From Kribbella amoyensis (lineage in GTDB: Bacteria > Actinomycetota > Actinomycetes > Propionibacteriales > Kribbellaceae), in contig NZ_VIVK01000002.1 of NCBI RefSeq assembly GCF_007828865.1, positions 186,001 through 250,000 of the forward strand: a stretch of 64,000 nucleotides of DNA, in the 5' to 3' direction. Both the position numbers and the translations under genes were made by a program. Every line of letters begins with the position of its first letter. Position 1 is the stretch's first letter. Positions 8,702 through 17,340 of the stretch are shown here, in pieces. A model generated the notes under the pieces. It was not told the origin of the DNA and searched no databases. It saw only the letters and a list, made by a program, of their open reading frames with translations.

Positions 8702-10200
8702 TGAGCTCGCAGAACGAGACCGCCGAGGCGACCGACGCGGAACCGCGCCGGCTGCCGATCGACGAGCTGCGCACGCTGTTCCTGTTCGAGAGCCTGACCG
8801 ACGAGCAGCTGACCTGGCTGTCCGAGGCAGGCTACGTGCAGTCGGTCGAGGAGGGCATCGTCTTCACCGAGGGCGACGCGGCGACCTGCTGCTACGTCCT
8901 GCTCTCAGGTGGCGTCCGGCTCTGCAAGCTGTCCCACGGCGAGGAGGTGGAGATCAACCGGACCACCCAGCGCGGGGTGTACTCGGGAGCCTTCAACGCC
9001 TTCTTCGGCGCCGACGACCGCAAGGCCTACACGGCCACGATGCGGGTGCTCGGTCCGTCGGAGTTCTTCGTCATCGACGCCGCGATCATGGCGCAGATGA
9101 TGAACACCTGGTTCCCGATGGCGGTGCACCTGATCGAGGGCTTCATCATGGGGATGCGCCGGACCAACGAGACGATGGGGGAGCGGGAGCGCCTGCTTGC
9201 CCTCGGGTCGCTGTCGGCCGGTCTCACCCACGAGCTGAACAACCCGGCCGCCGCCGCGGTCCGGGCCGCGGCCGCTCTGCGCCAGCGGGTCGCCGGGATG
9301 CGGGCCAAGCTCGCGATGCTTGCCGACGGCACCCTGGACGCGACCAAGCTGCACCAGATCATCGAGTTGCAGGAAGCCGCTGTCGAGCGGGTCGCGAAGG
9401 CGAAGACCAAGGAGTTGTCCGCGATCGAACTGGCCGACGCGGAGGACGCGCTGACCGACTGGCTCGACGACCACGACGTCCAGGCCAGCTGGGACGTCGC
9501 CCCGGTCCTGGCCGCGGCCGGGCTGGACGTGCCGTGGATGGAGGAGGTGCTGACGGCGGTCGGCCCGAAGTACCTCGAAGGCGCGGTCCGCTGGCTGATG
9601 TACACGATCGACACCGAATCGCTGATGAACGAGATCGACGACTCGGTCACCCGGATCTCCACCCTGGTCGGCGCGGCCAAGCAGTACTCGCAGATCGACC
9701 GGGCGCCGTTCCAGGTGGTGGATCTGCGTGAACTGCTGAAGTCCACGCTGGTGATGATGTCGGGCAAACTCCAGGGCCTCGAGGTGGTGAAGGACTTCGA
9801 TCCCGACCTGCCCCCGATCCCGGCGTACGCGGCCGAGCTGAACCAGGTCTGGACCAACATCATCGACAACGCCGTCTCCGCGATGGACGGCACCGGCACC
9901 CTGACCCTGCGGACCAAGCGCGACGGTGCGTACGCGGTGGTCGAGATCGGCGACACCGGCCCCGGGATCGCGCCGGAGATCCGCCGCCGCATCTTCGAGC
10001 CGTTCTTCACCACCAAGCCCATCGGCGAAGGGACCGGCCTCGGCCTCGACATCTCCTGGCGCATCGTGGTCAAGAAACACCACGGCGACCTGCGCGTCGA
10101 GTCCGCACCGGGCGACACCCGCTTCAAGATCGTCCTCCCGATCAACCCCGAAGAGGAGATCGAGGCCCAGTCCGACCTACTGGCCGGCCCCGCCGACTAA
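8701..10200 (+). CDS. Cyclic-nucleotide-binding-domain sensor histidine kinase
   Basis: 499 residues and soluble. Residues about 18-140 form a CRP-like cyclic-nucleotide-binding domain (LRTLFLFESLTDEQLTWLSE, then FTEGDAATCCYVLLSGGV). The dimerisation/phospho-acceptor box LSAGLTHELNNPAAAAVRAA holds the His near residue 178. The C-terminal HATPase domain has an N box (NQVWTNIIDNAVSAM), G1 (DTGPGIAP), an F box (FEPFFTTKP) and G2 (GTGLGL). The ATG at 8701 is in frame with a GTG at 8698; both overlap the stop of the flavoprotein, so translation is coupled. It most likely phosphorylates the receiver of that flavoprotein. The sensor may bind a nucleotide or another small ligand; several CRP-like domains of this type lack the phosphate-binding Arg, and the ligand cannot be assigned here. 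Confidence 0.88.
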   Translation: MSSQNETAEATDAEPRRLPIDELRTLFLFESLTDEQLTWLSEAGYVQSVEEGIVFTEGDAATCCYVLLSGGVRLCKLSHGEEVEINRTTQRGVYSGAFNAFFGADDRKAYTATMRVLGPSEFFVIDAAIMAQMMNTWFPMAVHLIEGFIMGMRRTNETMGERERLLALGSLSAGLTHELNNPAAAAVRAAAALRQRVAGMRAKLAMLADGTLDATKLHQIIELQEAAVERVAKAKTKELSAIELADAEDALTDWLDDHDVQASWDVAPVLAAAGLDVPWMEEVLTAVGPKYLEGAVRWLMYTIDTESLMNEIDDSVTRISTLVGAAKQYSQIDRAPFQVVDLRELLKSTLVMMSGKLQGLEVVKDFDPDLPPIPAYAAELNQVWTNIIDNAVSAMDGTGTLTLRTKRDGAYAVVEIGDTGPGIAPEIRRRIFEPFFTTKPIGEGTGLGLDISWRIVVKKHHGDLRVESAPGDTRFKIVLPINPEEEIEAQSDLLAGPAD

Positions 10201-10210
10201 GTACCACCCG

Positions 10211-10233
10211 ACGCCGCCGGTCGTCGGCGGCGT
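10211..10233 (+). terminator. Hairpin after the kinase gene
   Basis: ACGCCGCC and GGCGGCGT pair over 8 bp with a 7-base loop, starting 11 bases after the kinase stop. The tail is GGTTGTG rather than a T tract, so it is a weak intrinsic terminator, as is common in actinobacteria. Confidence 0.45.
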
Positions 10234-10375
10234 GGTTGTGTGCGGGTCGGCGTGGTGCTGGCTCGGCGTACCGGGCTGCTTTACCGCGGCCGCCGGCGCG
10301 CGCCACTCACCCGACCGCACCGCGTCAACTACTGCTGCGAGCTTGCTCGCGTTTCCAGCCAGGCAGGTGGCTTCG

Positions 10376-11338
10376 CTAGCGGAGGGCTGTGCCGTGGGTG
10401 TGGGTCAGGAGGGTCAGGTCTTCTCGGGTTGGCAATGCTTCCCAGTCGCCGTAGGCGCCCACGCAGAAGGCTCCCGAGGTTGTTGCTCGGGTCAGGCGTT
10501 GTTCGGGGGACTGGTTGTCGAGGGTGGCTGACAGGTACCCGGAGACGAAGGCGTCGCCGGCTCCGATGCTGTCGACGACCGTGACGGGCAGAGCCGGTTG
10601 GTGGATCGTGCCCGCCTCCGTGTGGGACCACGCGCCCTTGCCGCCCGCCGTGACCACGACCTCCTGCACACCGCTCTCCCGCAGCGCGTCGACCGGCTTG
10701 TCCGCGTCGGTCAACAAGTCCAGCTCGTCCTCGGACGCGAAGACCGTGTGGACCGAAGGCAGCAGCGTACGAAGGACGGCGGCCGCTTCGGATCGGGACC
10801 AGAGGCGGCCGCGGTAGTTCACGTCCAGGCTCACCCGCACACCTACCTCGGCAGCCGCGCGTACGGCGGACTCCGTCGCGGTGCGAGCCGTCTCGGACAG
10901 AGCCGGCGTGATCCCCGTGACGTGGAGGATCGCCGGCCGAGCAACCTCCAGTGCACCGACACATTCCTCGGCGGTGAGCTGGGACCCGGCCGACCCACGT
11001 CGGTGGTAGCTGACCCTGGTGATGTCGTGGGCCGGTTGGTCGAAGGCGATGAAGCCCGTGAACGAGTCGTCGGAGAAGCGCAGGTAGGCCGTGTCGACGC
11101 CCTCGGCCCGGAGCGTGCGCTGGATCAGCCGGCCTGGTTCGTCGTTGCCCACGGCGCCGATCCACGCGGCCCGGTGACCCAGTCGGGACAGCCCGATCGC
11201 GACGTTGCTCTCCGACCCGGCGACCGAGAGCCGCGCGTCGCCGCCCATCCGCAGCGCGGTGCTGGTCCGGATCGACACCATCGCCTCGCCCAGCGTCAGG
11301 ACCTCGAGCCCCGCACCCACCACCGGTGACGGGCTCAC
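10376..11338 (-). CDS. PfkB-family sugar kinase, probably 2-keto-3-deoxygluconate (KDG) type
   Basis: 320 residues. Ribokinase/PfkB features are in order: an N-terminal LTLGEAMVSI, GGDARLSVAGSESNVAIGLSRLG (sugar-binding Gly/Asn motif), the DVNYRGRLWS segment typical of KDG kinases, and the catalytic DSIGAGDAFVSGYL near residue 250 with the general-base Asp. It would phosphorylate 2-keto-3-deoxy-gluconate or -galactonate with ATP in the cytoplasm. The GTG start at 11338 overlaps the stop of the aldolase (GTGA), so the two are one translational unit and form the lower half of the dehydratase pathway completed by the gene at 14754. It is not of the DgoK (hexokinase-like) family used by E. coli for galactonate. 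The exact sugar is inferred from context. Confidence 0.85.
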   Translation of the reverse strand: MSPSPVVGAGLEVLTLGEAMVSIRTSTALRMGGDARLSVAGSESNVAIGLSRLGHRAAWIGAVGNDEPGRLIQRTLRAEGVDTAYLRFSDDSFTGFIAFDQPAHDITRVSYHRRGSAGSQLTAEECVGALEVARPAILHVTGITPALSETARTATESAVRAAAEVGVRVSLDVNYRGRLWSRSEAAAVLRTLLPSVHTVFASEDELDLLTDADKPVDALRESGVQEVVVTAGGKGAWSHTEAGTIHQPALPVTVVDSIGAGDAFVSGYLSATLDNQSPEQRLTRATTSGAFCVGAYGDWEALPTREDLTLLTHTHGTALR

Positions 11339-11961
11339 CGCTCAGCCCCGGTGACCGCGAGGAACTCGGCGGCCCGGGCAGCCAGGGCGGACTGCGAACC
11401 ACCCTTGCCCGCATCACCCAGCAAGGGCGAGCCGACGCCGACCGCGAGGGCGCCCGCGGCCAGGTACTCCGGGGCGGTGGCCGCGTCGACGCCGCCGACC
11501 GCGATCAGGGGCGCGTTCGGCAACGGGGCGCGGAGTTCGCGGAGGTAGCCCGGGCCGTACACCTTGGCCGGGAAGATCTTCACCGCGAGCGCGCCGAGGT
11601 CGAGGGCGCCGACCACCTCGGTCGGGGTCAGGGCGCCGCACAACAGCGGGAGGCCGAGCTCGACGCTGCGGTGGGCGCCCCGGGTGATCGCGGGGGTGAC
11701 CACGAAGCCGGCCCGGGCGGCGGCGACCTCGTCGGCCTGGGCGGCGGTGACCACGGTCCCGGCGCCGATCAGGACGGACGGGTCGAGCTCGGACCGCGCC
11801 TTCGCGATCGCCTCGGCCCCGCCGGGCGTGGTCAGCGAGATCTCCAGCGCGGTGATGCCCGCGTCGACCAGGGTCCGGACGCACTCCAGGGCGCGGTCCG
11901 GTCCGTCGGCGCGGATGATCGCGAGCACCTTGCGGCGGCTCAGTTCTGCCAGCAGTTCCAT
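11335..11961 (-). CDS. eda: 2-dehydro-3-deoxy-phosphogluconate/galactonate aldolase (KDPG aldolase family)
   Basis: 208 residues, the usual size for this class-I aldolase. The Schiff-base Lys lies in LGALAVKIFPAKVYGPGYL and the acid/base Glu in ALEISLTTPGG; GAGTVVTAAQADEV and LIAVGGVDAATAPEYLAAGA are the other phosphate-loop motifs. It splits 2-keto-3-deoxy-6-phosphosugar acid into pyruvate and glyceraldehyde-3-phosphate. The ATG at 11961 follows GGAGGAAC and gives the family N-terminus (LAELSRRKVLAIIRA); longer in-frame starts would add unrelated residues. It is first gene of a two-gene unit with the kinase, read away from the sialidase, and the palindrome at 11997 sits 36 bases before the start. 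Confidence 0.9.
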   Translation of the reverse strand: MELLAELSRRKVLAIIRADGPDRALECVRTLVDAGITALEISLTTPGGAEAIAKARSELDPSVLIGAGTVVTAAQADEVAAARAGFVVTPAITRGAHRSVELGLPLLCGALTPTEVVGALDLGALAVKIFPAKVYGPGYLRELRAPLPNAPLIAVGGVDAATAPEYLAAGALAVGVGSPLLGDAGKGGSQSALAARAAEFLAVTGAER

Positions 11962-11996
11962 CGTTCCTCCAGGCTCCAACCGTAGGGGATCAGCTA

Positions 11997-12018
11997 GGAC
12001 ATAGGACGTCCGATGTCC
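11997..12018. promoter_or_regulatory. 22-bp near-perfect palindrome, candidate operator for aldolase and sialidase
   Basis: The left half GGACATAGGAC and right half GTCCGATGTCC are reverse complements except for one base pair. It lies in the 142-base gap between the divergent aldolase and sialidase starts. Length and symmetry fit a dimeric regulator, and the FCD-GntR protein encoded at 15896 is the natural candidate; this link is inference. Confidence 0.55.
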
Positions 12019-12103
12019 ACGTTTCAAACAGTCCGGCGGTGGATAACTTTCGAGGTGAGCGCTCCGCCCTGTCAGTTTTCTGCTCACCGGAAGGCAGGAA
12101 CCC

Positions 12104-13921
12104 ATGCCCAGACCACGCCGCCTGCTGTTCATCCTGCTGTCGACCGCGCTGCTCAGCGCGGGACTGCTGGCCGGCTCCGACCAGATCCCACCCGCTTCCG
12201 CCGCCGTCACGCAGACCGTCCTCTTCAACAAGGGCGACGCCGGCTACGGCTGCTACCGCATTCCCGCCATCGTCCGCACGACCGCCGGGACGCTGCTCGC
12301 CTTCGCGGAGGCGCGGCGGACCTGGTGCGGCGACTCCCAGGAGATCGACCTCGTCCTGCGCAGGTCCGAGGACGACGGCCGGACCTGGTCCGCGCCGCAG
12401 GTGGTGCTGTCCGGGACCGACGACGACCCGAACGCCGTCGCGACCCGCGGCAACCCGACCCCGATCGTGGACCAGGACACCGGCCGGATCGTCCTGCTCA
12501 CCACGATGGACCCGGGGACCGTCAACCGCCCGCGGACGCCGTACGTGCAGTACAGCGACGACGACGGGAAGACGTTCAGCAAGGCGCGGGACATCGGCGC
12601 ACAGATCGACGACCCCACTTGGAGCTGGTACGCGACCGGCCCGGTGCACGGGATCCAGCTGACCCGCGGTGCGCACAAGGGCCGCCTGGTCGCCGGGACG
12701 AACTACGGCAGCCCGGAGGGGAGCGGCGGCCAGCTCGTCTACAGCGACGACGGCGGCGACACCTGGCACAAGGGTGCGACCGATGTCCGGACCGACGGGA
12801 TGGTCCCGCAGGAGATCAGCGTGGTCGAGAAGGTCGACGGCGGGATCTACGCGGGCGCTCGCAACAACGGCGCGACCGGTGGCAACAGCCGCGCGTTCGC
12901 GGTGAGCAACGACGGCGGGGAGACGTTCGCCGCACCGTTCCAGACCGTCACCGGCCTCACCTCGCCGACCGTCCAGGGATCGTTGCTCCGCCTCCGCGCG
13001 ACCGACCAGGGCGCGAAGTACAACCGGATCCTGTTCGCCTCGCCCGCGGATCCCGAGCGGCGGCGGTACCTGACGATCCGGTCCAGCTTCACCGAGGGGA
13101 ACACCTGGCAGACCGTTGCTGAAGGCACCAGGATCACCAGCGACTGGTCCGGGTACTCGGACATGACGATGCTCGACACCGGCGAGATCGGGCTGTTGTA
13201 CGAGGGCGGCTCGGTGGACGCGCGGGACCAGATCCGGTTCGCCCGGTTCACCGAGTCGGACATCGGGCACCCGGATGCGCCGCTCGGAGCCCCGACGACG
13301 CCGGACGTGTCCGGCCTCGCCAACAACGCCTACCTGCGCGGCGGTACCACTTCGGTCGCGGGGAAGTTCGGCCAGGCGCGGGACCTGGACGGGACCGACG
13401 ACGCGATCCAGCTGCCGTTCGCCGAGTCGCTCGCGGTCGGGGCTGGTGACTTCACCGCGATGACGTGGATCAAGTACGGCGCGAGTACGGCCCCGCAGGC
13501 GATCTTCTGGGGGTACGGGATCAACGAGTTCTCCCAGTTCTGGCTGCGTGCCGAGCCGGCCGATGCCCGGATCCGCGGCCTGATCACGACCAACGGCAAG
13601 ACGGCGTCGGTCTCGTCCACGAAGGCGTACAACGACAAAGCCTGGCACCACGTCGCCCTGCAACGTAAGGCGGGCACGCTCTCCCTCTGGGTCGACGGCA
13701 CCCAGGTCGGCAGCAGTACGGCGCCGGCCGGTTCGGTCAGCCCGGCGCGCCCGTTCAAGATGTACGTCGGCCAGCGGCTCGACGGGGCGCACCACTTCGA
13801 CGGGTCGCTCGACGAGGTACGCCTCTACCGGCGGGCGCTGTCCCAGGCGGAGATCACGTCCATCCGCACCACCAACGCGACCAACGTCCCGGACGTCGTC
13901 CTGGACCTCCCGCTCGGCTGA
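12104..13921 (+). CDS. Secreted exo-alpha-sialidase (GH33-like) with C-terminal LamG/concanavalin-like domain
   Basis: 605 residues with a Sec signal peptide (LLFILLSTALLSAGLLAG, cleavage near PASAA). Residues about 36-390 form a six-bladed sialidase propeller: YRIPAIV carries the first catalytic Arg, FAEAR follows, and four Asp-box repeats (SEDDGRTW, SDDDGKTF, SDDGGDTW, SNDGGETF) mark the blades. YEGG near residue 367 resembles the late Glu/Tyr region. Residues about 420-595 are a LamG-like jelly roll (DGTDDAIQLPF, WHHVALQRKAGTLSLWVDG, FDGSLDEVRLYRRALS) that probably binds glycans. It would release terminal sialic acid, or a related acid, outside the cell. No sialic-acid lyase or kinase is nearby; the neighbours are galactonate genes, so it may expose galactose. 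It starts behind GGAAGGCAGG. Confidence 0.88.
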   Translation: MPRPRRLLFILLSTALLSAGLLAGSDQIPPASAAVTQTVLFNKGDAGYGCYRIPAIVRTTAGTLLAFAEARRTWCGDSQEIDLVLRRSEDDGRTWSAPQVVLSGTDDDPNAVATRGNPTPIVDQDTGRIVLLTTMDPGTVNRPRTPYVQYSDDDGKTFSKARDIGAQIDDPTWSWYATGPVHGIQLTRGAHKGRLVAGTNYGSPEGSGGQLVYSDDGGDTWHKGATDVRTDGMVPQEISVVEKVDGGIYAGARNNGATGGNSRAFAVSNDGGETFAAPFQTVTGLTSPTVQGSLLRLRATDQGAKYNRILFASPADPERRRYLTIRSSFTEGNTWQTVAEGTRITSDWSGYSDMTMLDTGEIGLLYEGGSVDARDQIRFARFTESDIGHPDAPLGAPTTPDVSGLANNAYLRGGTTSVAGKFGQARDLDGTDDAIQLPFAESLAVGAGDFTAMTWIKYGASTAPQAIFWGYGINEFSQFWLRAEPADARIRGLITTNGKTASVSSTKAYNDKAWHHVALQRKAGTLSLWVDGTQVGSSTAPAGSVSPARPFKMYVGQRLDGAHHFDGSLDEVRLYRRALSQAEITSIRTTNATNVPDVVLDLPLG

Positions 13922-13929
13922 CAGGGGCC

Positions 13930-14760
13930 TCACGCTGATCTGGCGGACACCGTCAGCCGCCAGGTCAGCTCACCCGAGGCCGGGACGACGGCGGCGTCGT
14001 CGGGCCCGGCCTCGGCGAGGTCGAACACCCGCCCAAGCATCGGCTCCACCCCGAGGCTCCGGTACGGCGCATCGGCCGGGAAGCCACCGAGATTCCGCCA
14101 CAGCGCGGTCGAATTTGGTTGCCCTGGGCAACTCAACGTGAAGGTCAGCTCCAGATTCGCATCCCGGACCGACGCGGTCGGACAGTCGAGCACCACGGCA
14201 CCCACCGCGCTCCCGTCGGTCGGCCCGTACGAGCCGAGGTCGATCCCACCAGGCTTCGGCCACTCGCCCTCGATCCACGAGCCGGCCGCCTCCGGGTACA
14301 ACCGGCACGTCTTCCCCTCAGGTACCTCGATCGACGCACCGACCCCGCAATCGAGCAGAGCATGCGCCGCCCAGACAAACCGGTACCCCGGGGCCGCGAT
14401 CACCCGATAGTCCACCCAGACGGTCGACGGCCCGTTCGGCTCTGAGACCCCAACCGGCCTCGGACGACCGTTCACCCGCCGGAGGAACACCGCGTCCTCG
14501 AACCGAACAGCGTCCCAGGACTCGTCCTCGGGCCACGGGCTCCAGGGCTGGTTCCACAGGCCGCCGTGGTCGGGGACGCCGCGCACGGTCGGGAAGCATT
14601 CGTCCAGCCCGCCCGCGTCCACGAACGACGACCGGCCGACACGTGGACCCGATACCAACCCTGGTCCGGCCCACAGCCACTCCCGGCCGGCCAGCCGGAG
14701 CGACGTCCAGCGGCCGCCGTCGCGTGGATCGACGGTCACCTCGGCACGGTGGTTCACCAT
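13930..14760 (-). CDS. Aldose-1-epimerase-like protein
   Basis: 276 residues, cytoplasmic. The pattern is of the galactose-mutarotase superfamily beta-sandwich: MVNHRAEVTVDPRDGGRW at the start, GLDECFPTVRGVPDHGGLWN, which holds the His expected in the active site (PDHGGLW), and a late Glu in SLGVEPMLGR. It probably interconverts anomers of a hexose feeding the pathway. The ATG at 14760 overlaps the stop of the dehydratase gene, so it is the last gene of a four-gene unit (SDR, GntR, dehydratase, epimerase) read leftward. It ends 8 bases from the convergent sialidase stop, with no obvious terminator between them. The family call is good; the substrate is inferred from context. Confidence 0.72.
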   Translation of the reverse strand: MVNHRAEVTVDPRDGGRWTSLRLAGREWLWAGPGLVSGPRVGRSSFVDAGGLDECFPTVRGVPDHGGLWNQPWSPWPEDESWDAVRFEDAVFLRRVNGRPRPVGVSEPNGPSTVWVDYRVIAAPGYRFVWAAHALLDCGVGASIEVPEGKTCRLYPEAAGSWIEGEWPKPGGIDLGSYGPTDGSAVGAVVLDCPTASVRDANLELTFTLSCPGQPNSTALWRNLGGFPADAPYRSLGVEPMLGRVFDLAEAGPDDAAVVPASGELTWRLTVSARSA

Positions 14761-15899
14761 TCTGCGAAGGATCCGTCCTCGTGGGTCCAGACCGGGTTGC
14801 GCCAGGCGTGGCCCAAGCGATCGGCCGCGCGGACCGCGTCCTCGTCGACCGTGATCCCCAAGCCTGGCAGGGGATTCCACTCCGCGTGCCCGTCGACCCA
14901 GGTGAACGGCGCCGGGTCCACGACGTACGAGGTGAGGTCGCTCTCCACGTTGTAGTGGATACCGCGACTCTGCTCCTGGATCAAGAAGTTCGGAGTCGCG
15001 AACGAGACCTGCAAGCTGGCCGCGAGCGAGATCGGTCCGAGCGGACAGTGCGGCGCGAACTGTGCCCCGTGCGTCTCCGCAAGGACCGCGATACGCCGCA
15101 ACTCCGAGATCCCACCCGCGTGCGACACGTCGGGCTGAACCACGGCCACTCCCGCGTCCAGAGCGGGCACGAACTCGGACCGGTTGTACAGCCGCTCGCC
15201 CAACGCCACCGGTACCGTCGAACTCTGCACGACGTCGGGCAGGTGGTGCAGGTACTCCGGCAGTATCGGCTCCTCCACGAACAGCGGGTGCAGGTCCTCC
15301 ACCGCATGCAGGATCCGCCGTGCCCCCGCGACGCCGATCCGCCCGTGCAGGTCGATCGCCACGTCCAGCTCGTCGCCGAGGACCGAACGGGCGGCGGCGA
15401 GTCGCGCCACGACGCCCTTGATCTCGGCGGCGGACGGGGACGGCTGGATCCGGCCGCTCGCGTTCATCTTCACCGCGGTCATCCCGGCCGCGACCTGTTC
15501 GGCCACCTGCTCGGCGATCTCGGCCGGCTCGTCCCCGCCGACCCACGCGTACACCCGGGCGCGATCGCGGACCCGGCCGCCCAGCAACGCGGAGACGGGC
15601 GCGCCGTACACCTTGCCGGCGATGTCCCACAACGCGTGGTCGAGCCCGGCGACCGCGCTGCTCAGCACCGGGCCACCGCGGTAGAAGCCGCCCTTGGACA
15701 GGATCTGCCAGTGTCGCTCGATCTGCAGCGGGTCCTGGCCGATCAGGTACTCCGACAACGTCTCGATCGCGGTGCGGACCACCTCGGCCCGGCCCTCGAC
15801 CACCGGCTCGCCCCAGCCGACGACGCCGTCGCTGGTCTCGATCCGGCAGAACAGCCAGCGCGGTGGGACCAGGAACGTCTCGATCCGCTCGATCTTCAC
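14754..15899 (-). CDS. dgoD: D-galactonate dehydratase (enolase superfamily)
   Basis: 381 residues, the same length as E. coli DgoD, and similar to it throughout from memory: FRI-type start MKIERIETFLVPPRW, GWGEPVVEGRA, GFYRGGPVLSSAVAGLDHAL, AYSWVGG-like AYAWVGGDEPAE, and the diagnostic C-terminus WRNPVWTHEDGSFAEW. Catalytic features are the VKMNASG Lys region, metal ligands in DLHGR, FVEEP and GERL, and the His in FAPHCPLGP. It removes water from D-galactonate to give 2-keto-3-deoxygalactonate, which the kinase and aldolase at 10376-11961 would then process. The GTG start at 15899 overlaps the stop of the GntR gene. Gluconate or another sugar acid remains possible as substrate. Confidence 0.9.
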   Translation of the reverse strand: MKIERIETFLVPPRWLFCRIETSDGVVGWGEPVVEGRAEVVRTAIETLSEYLIGQDPLQIERHWQILSKGGFYRGGPVLSSAVAGLDHALWDIAGKVYGAPVSALLGGRVRDRARVYAWVGGDEPAEIAEQVAEQVAAGMTAVKMNASGRIQPSPSAAEIKGVVARLAAARSVLGDELDVAIDLHGRIGVAGARRILHAVEDLHPLFVEEPILPEYLHHLPDVVQSSTVPVALGERLYNRSEFVPALDAGVAVVQPDVSHAGGISELRRIAVLAETHGAQFAPHCPLGPISLAASLQVSFATPNFLIQEQSRGIHYNVESDLTSYVVDPAPFTWVDGHAEWNPLPGLGITVDEDAVRAADRLGHAWRNPVWTHEDGSFAEW

Positions 15900-16621
15900 T
15901 TGCGACCCCTGGAGCCGCGCGCCTCGGTGAGGTCCTCGGCCGCCTTGGCCAGCAACTCCCGCATCGCCAGCTCGGCGCCCTCGGGATCGCCGGCCCGGAC
16001 CGCCGCCACCACCCGCTGGTGGCTCGGTACCGGGTCGTCGGACGGTTTCGCCTTGTGGACCAGCCGGTCGCGGTCGGCCAGGCCGGTCTCCATGATGACC
16101 TCCATCTTGGTCAGCAGTTCGTTCCCCGTGGCGGACAGCAACGCCTTGTGGAAGGCCAGGTCGGCGGTCACCGCGGCCAGGTCGTCGGTCGCCGCCGCCA
16201 TCGCGGCCAGCGCCTCGTCCAGGGCCTGCAGGTGCTCTGCTTCGGCGCGCAGCGCGGCCAGCCGGGCGGCGGCCGGTTCGACGATGCCGCGGACCTCGTG
16301 CAACTGCTCGAGCAGCTCGGGCCGGTTGTCGGCGTCGGAGAATTGCCAGCGGATCATGTCCGCGTCCAGCAGGTTCCAGTCCGACCGGGGCCGGACGAAC
16401 GTACCGCGCTTCTGCCGCGCGTCGACCAGGCCCTTCGCGGTCAGTACCTTGAGCGCCTCCCGGACCGCGGTCAGGCTGACACCGAGGTCGGCCTGCAGAG
16501 CGGGCACGTTGATGGTGGCGCCCTCCGGGATCTGCCCGGACAGGATGCGCTGGGCCATCACCTCGACGATCTGGCCGTGCAGTCCGCGGGACACCCCGCG
16601 TCGGATCCCCGTCCCTGTCAT
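15896..16621 (-). CDS. FCD-domain GntR-family regulator (DgoR-like)
   Basis: 241 residues. Residues about 12-80 are the GntR winged helix (IVEVMAQRILSGQIPEGATI, then LGVSLTAVREALKVLTAKGL, then ARQKRGTFVRP). Residues about 95-230 are the all-helical FCD ligand domain, with metal-site residues in AFHKALL and SHQRVVAAV. E. coli DgoR is of this class and is released by galactonate. It lies between SDR and dehydratase, overlapping both by four bases, so it controls its own operon. Candidate operators are the AT-rich inverted repeat at 17378 and the palindrome at 11997; these two differ in sequence, so at most one is likely to be its site. Confidence 0.87.
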   Translation of the reverse strand: MTGTGIRRGVSRGLHGQIVEVMAQRILSGQIPEGATINVPALQADLGVSLTAVREALKVLTAKGLVDARQKRGTFVRPRSDWNLLDADMIRWQFSDADNRPELLEQLHEVRGIVEPAAARLAALRAEAEHLQALDEALAAMAAATDDLAAVTADLAFHKALLSATGNELLTKMEVIMETGLADRDRLVHKAKPSDDPVPSHQRVVAAVRAGDPEGAELAMRELLAKAAEDLTEARGSRGRK

Positions 16622-17340
16622 GCCGAGTCCTTCACCGCGGACCAGCCGCCGTCGACGGTCAGGCTCGCCGCCGTCACGAACGATGCCTCGGCGGACAGCA
16701 GGAACGCCACCACCGACGCCACCTCGTCCGGCCGTCCGAGCCGGCCGACCGCGGTCGCCCGGGCGCTCTGGTCCTTGCCTTCGGCGCTGACCCGGTCCCA
16801 CGCCGCGGTCTCGACCGGGCCCGGCAGTACCGTGTTGACCCGGATCGAGCCGCCGTACTCGACCGCCAGCTGCCGGCTCAGCGCGACCAGGGCACCCTTG
16901 CTCGCGGCGTACGCCGGATGTCCGGGCAGGCCGGCGATCGCGTGCACGGACGACACCAGGACCACCGAACCACCGGCCTCGGCCAGATCGGCGTGCAGGG
17001 TGCGGAAGCCGAGGAAGGCGGCGGTCAGGTTGACGTCGAGCTGGCGCTGCCACGATCCCGGCGAAAGCTCGTGGGCGGGGCGGACGTCGACCGTGAACGC
17101 GTTGCTGACCAGGCCGGTGACCTGGCCGAACTCGTCGTGGGCCCGCGACAGCGCTTCGGCCCAGGTGTCCGGGGCCGCCACGTCACCGAGGACGGCGAGG
17201 GACCGGCCGGGCTCCTCCGGACAGGGCTGCACGTCGACCTGGACGACCGACGCGCCCTGGTCGAGGAAGCGCCGGACGCAGGCCGCGCCGATTCCGGTGG
17301 CGGCGCCGGTCACCACGATCACCTGTCCAGCCAGCTGCAC
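16618..17340 (-). CDS. SDR-family NAD(P)-dependent dehydrogenase, possible galactose dehydrogenase
   Basis: 240 residues of classical SDR type: nucleotide-binding VTGAATGIGAACVRRFL, LVSNAF in the NNAG position, catalytic Ser in VVLVSSVHAI, and Tyr/Lys in HPAYAASKGAL. The C-terminus is VDGGW. The GTG at 17340 is preferred because it follows GAAAGGGG by 7 bases and begins the family N-terminus VQLAGQVIVVTG; an in-frame ATG at 17376 has no ribosome site and lies beside the AT-rich promoter. It is first gene of the galactonate operon, which suggests it oxidises galactose, or a similar aldose, to the lactone feeding the dehydratase. That role is inferred from position only. Confidence 0.8.
   Translation of the reverse strand: MQLAGQVIVVTGAATGIGAACVRRFLDQGASVVQVDVQPCPEEPGRSLAVLGDVAAPDTWAEALSRAHDEFGQVTGLVSNAFTVDVRPAHELSPGSWQRQLDVNLTAAFLGFRTLHADLAEAGGSVVLVSSVHAIAGLPGHPAYAASKGALVALSRQLAVEYGGSIRVNTVLPGPVETAAWDRVSAEGKDQSARATAVGRLGRPDEVASVVAFLLSAEASFVTAASLTVDGGWSAVKDSA

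Noticed and set aside
14643-16790. 715-codon open frame on the plus strand
   Set aside because: It lies antisense to DgoD and GntR, both with clear family motifs. Long antisense frames are expected at this GC content.
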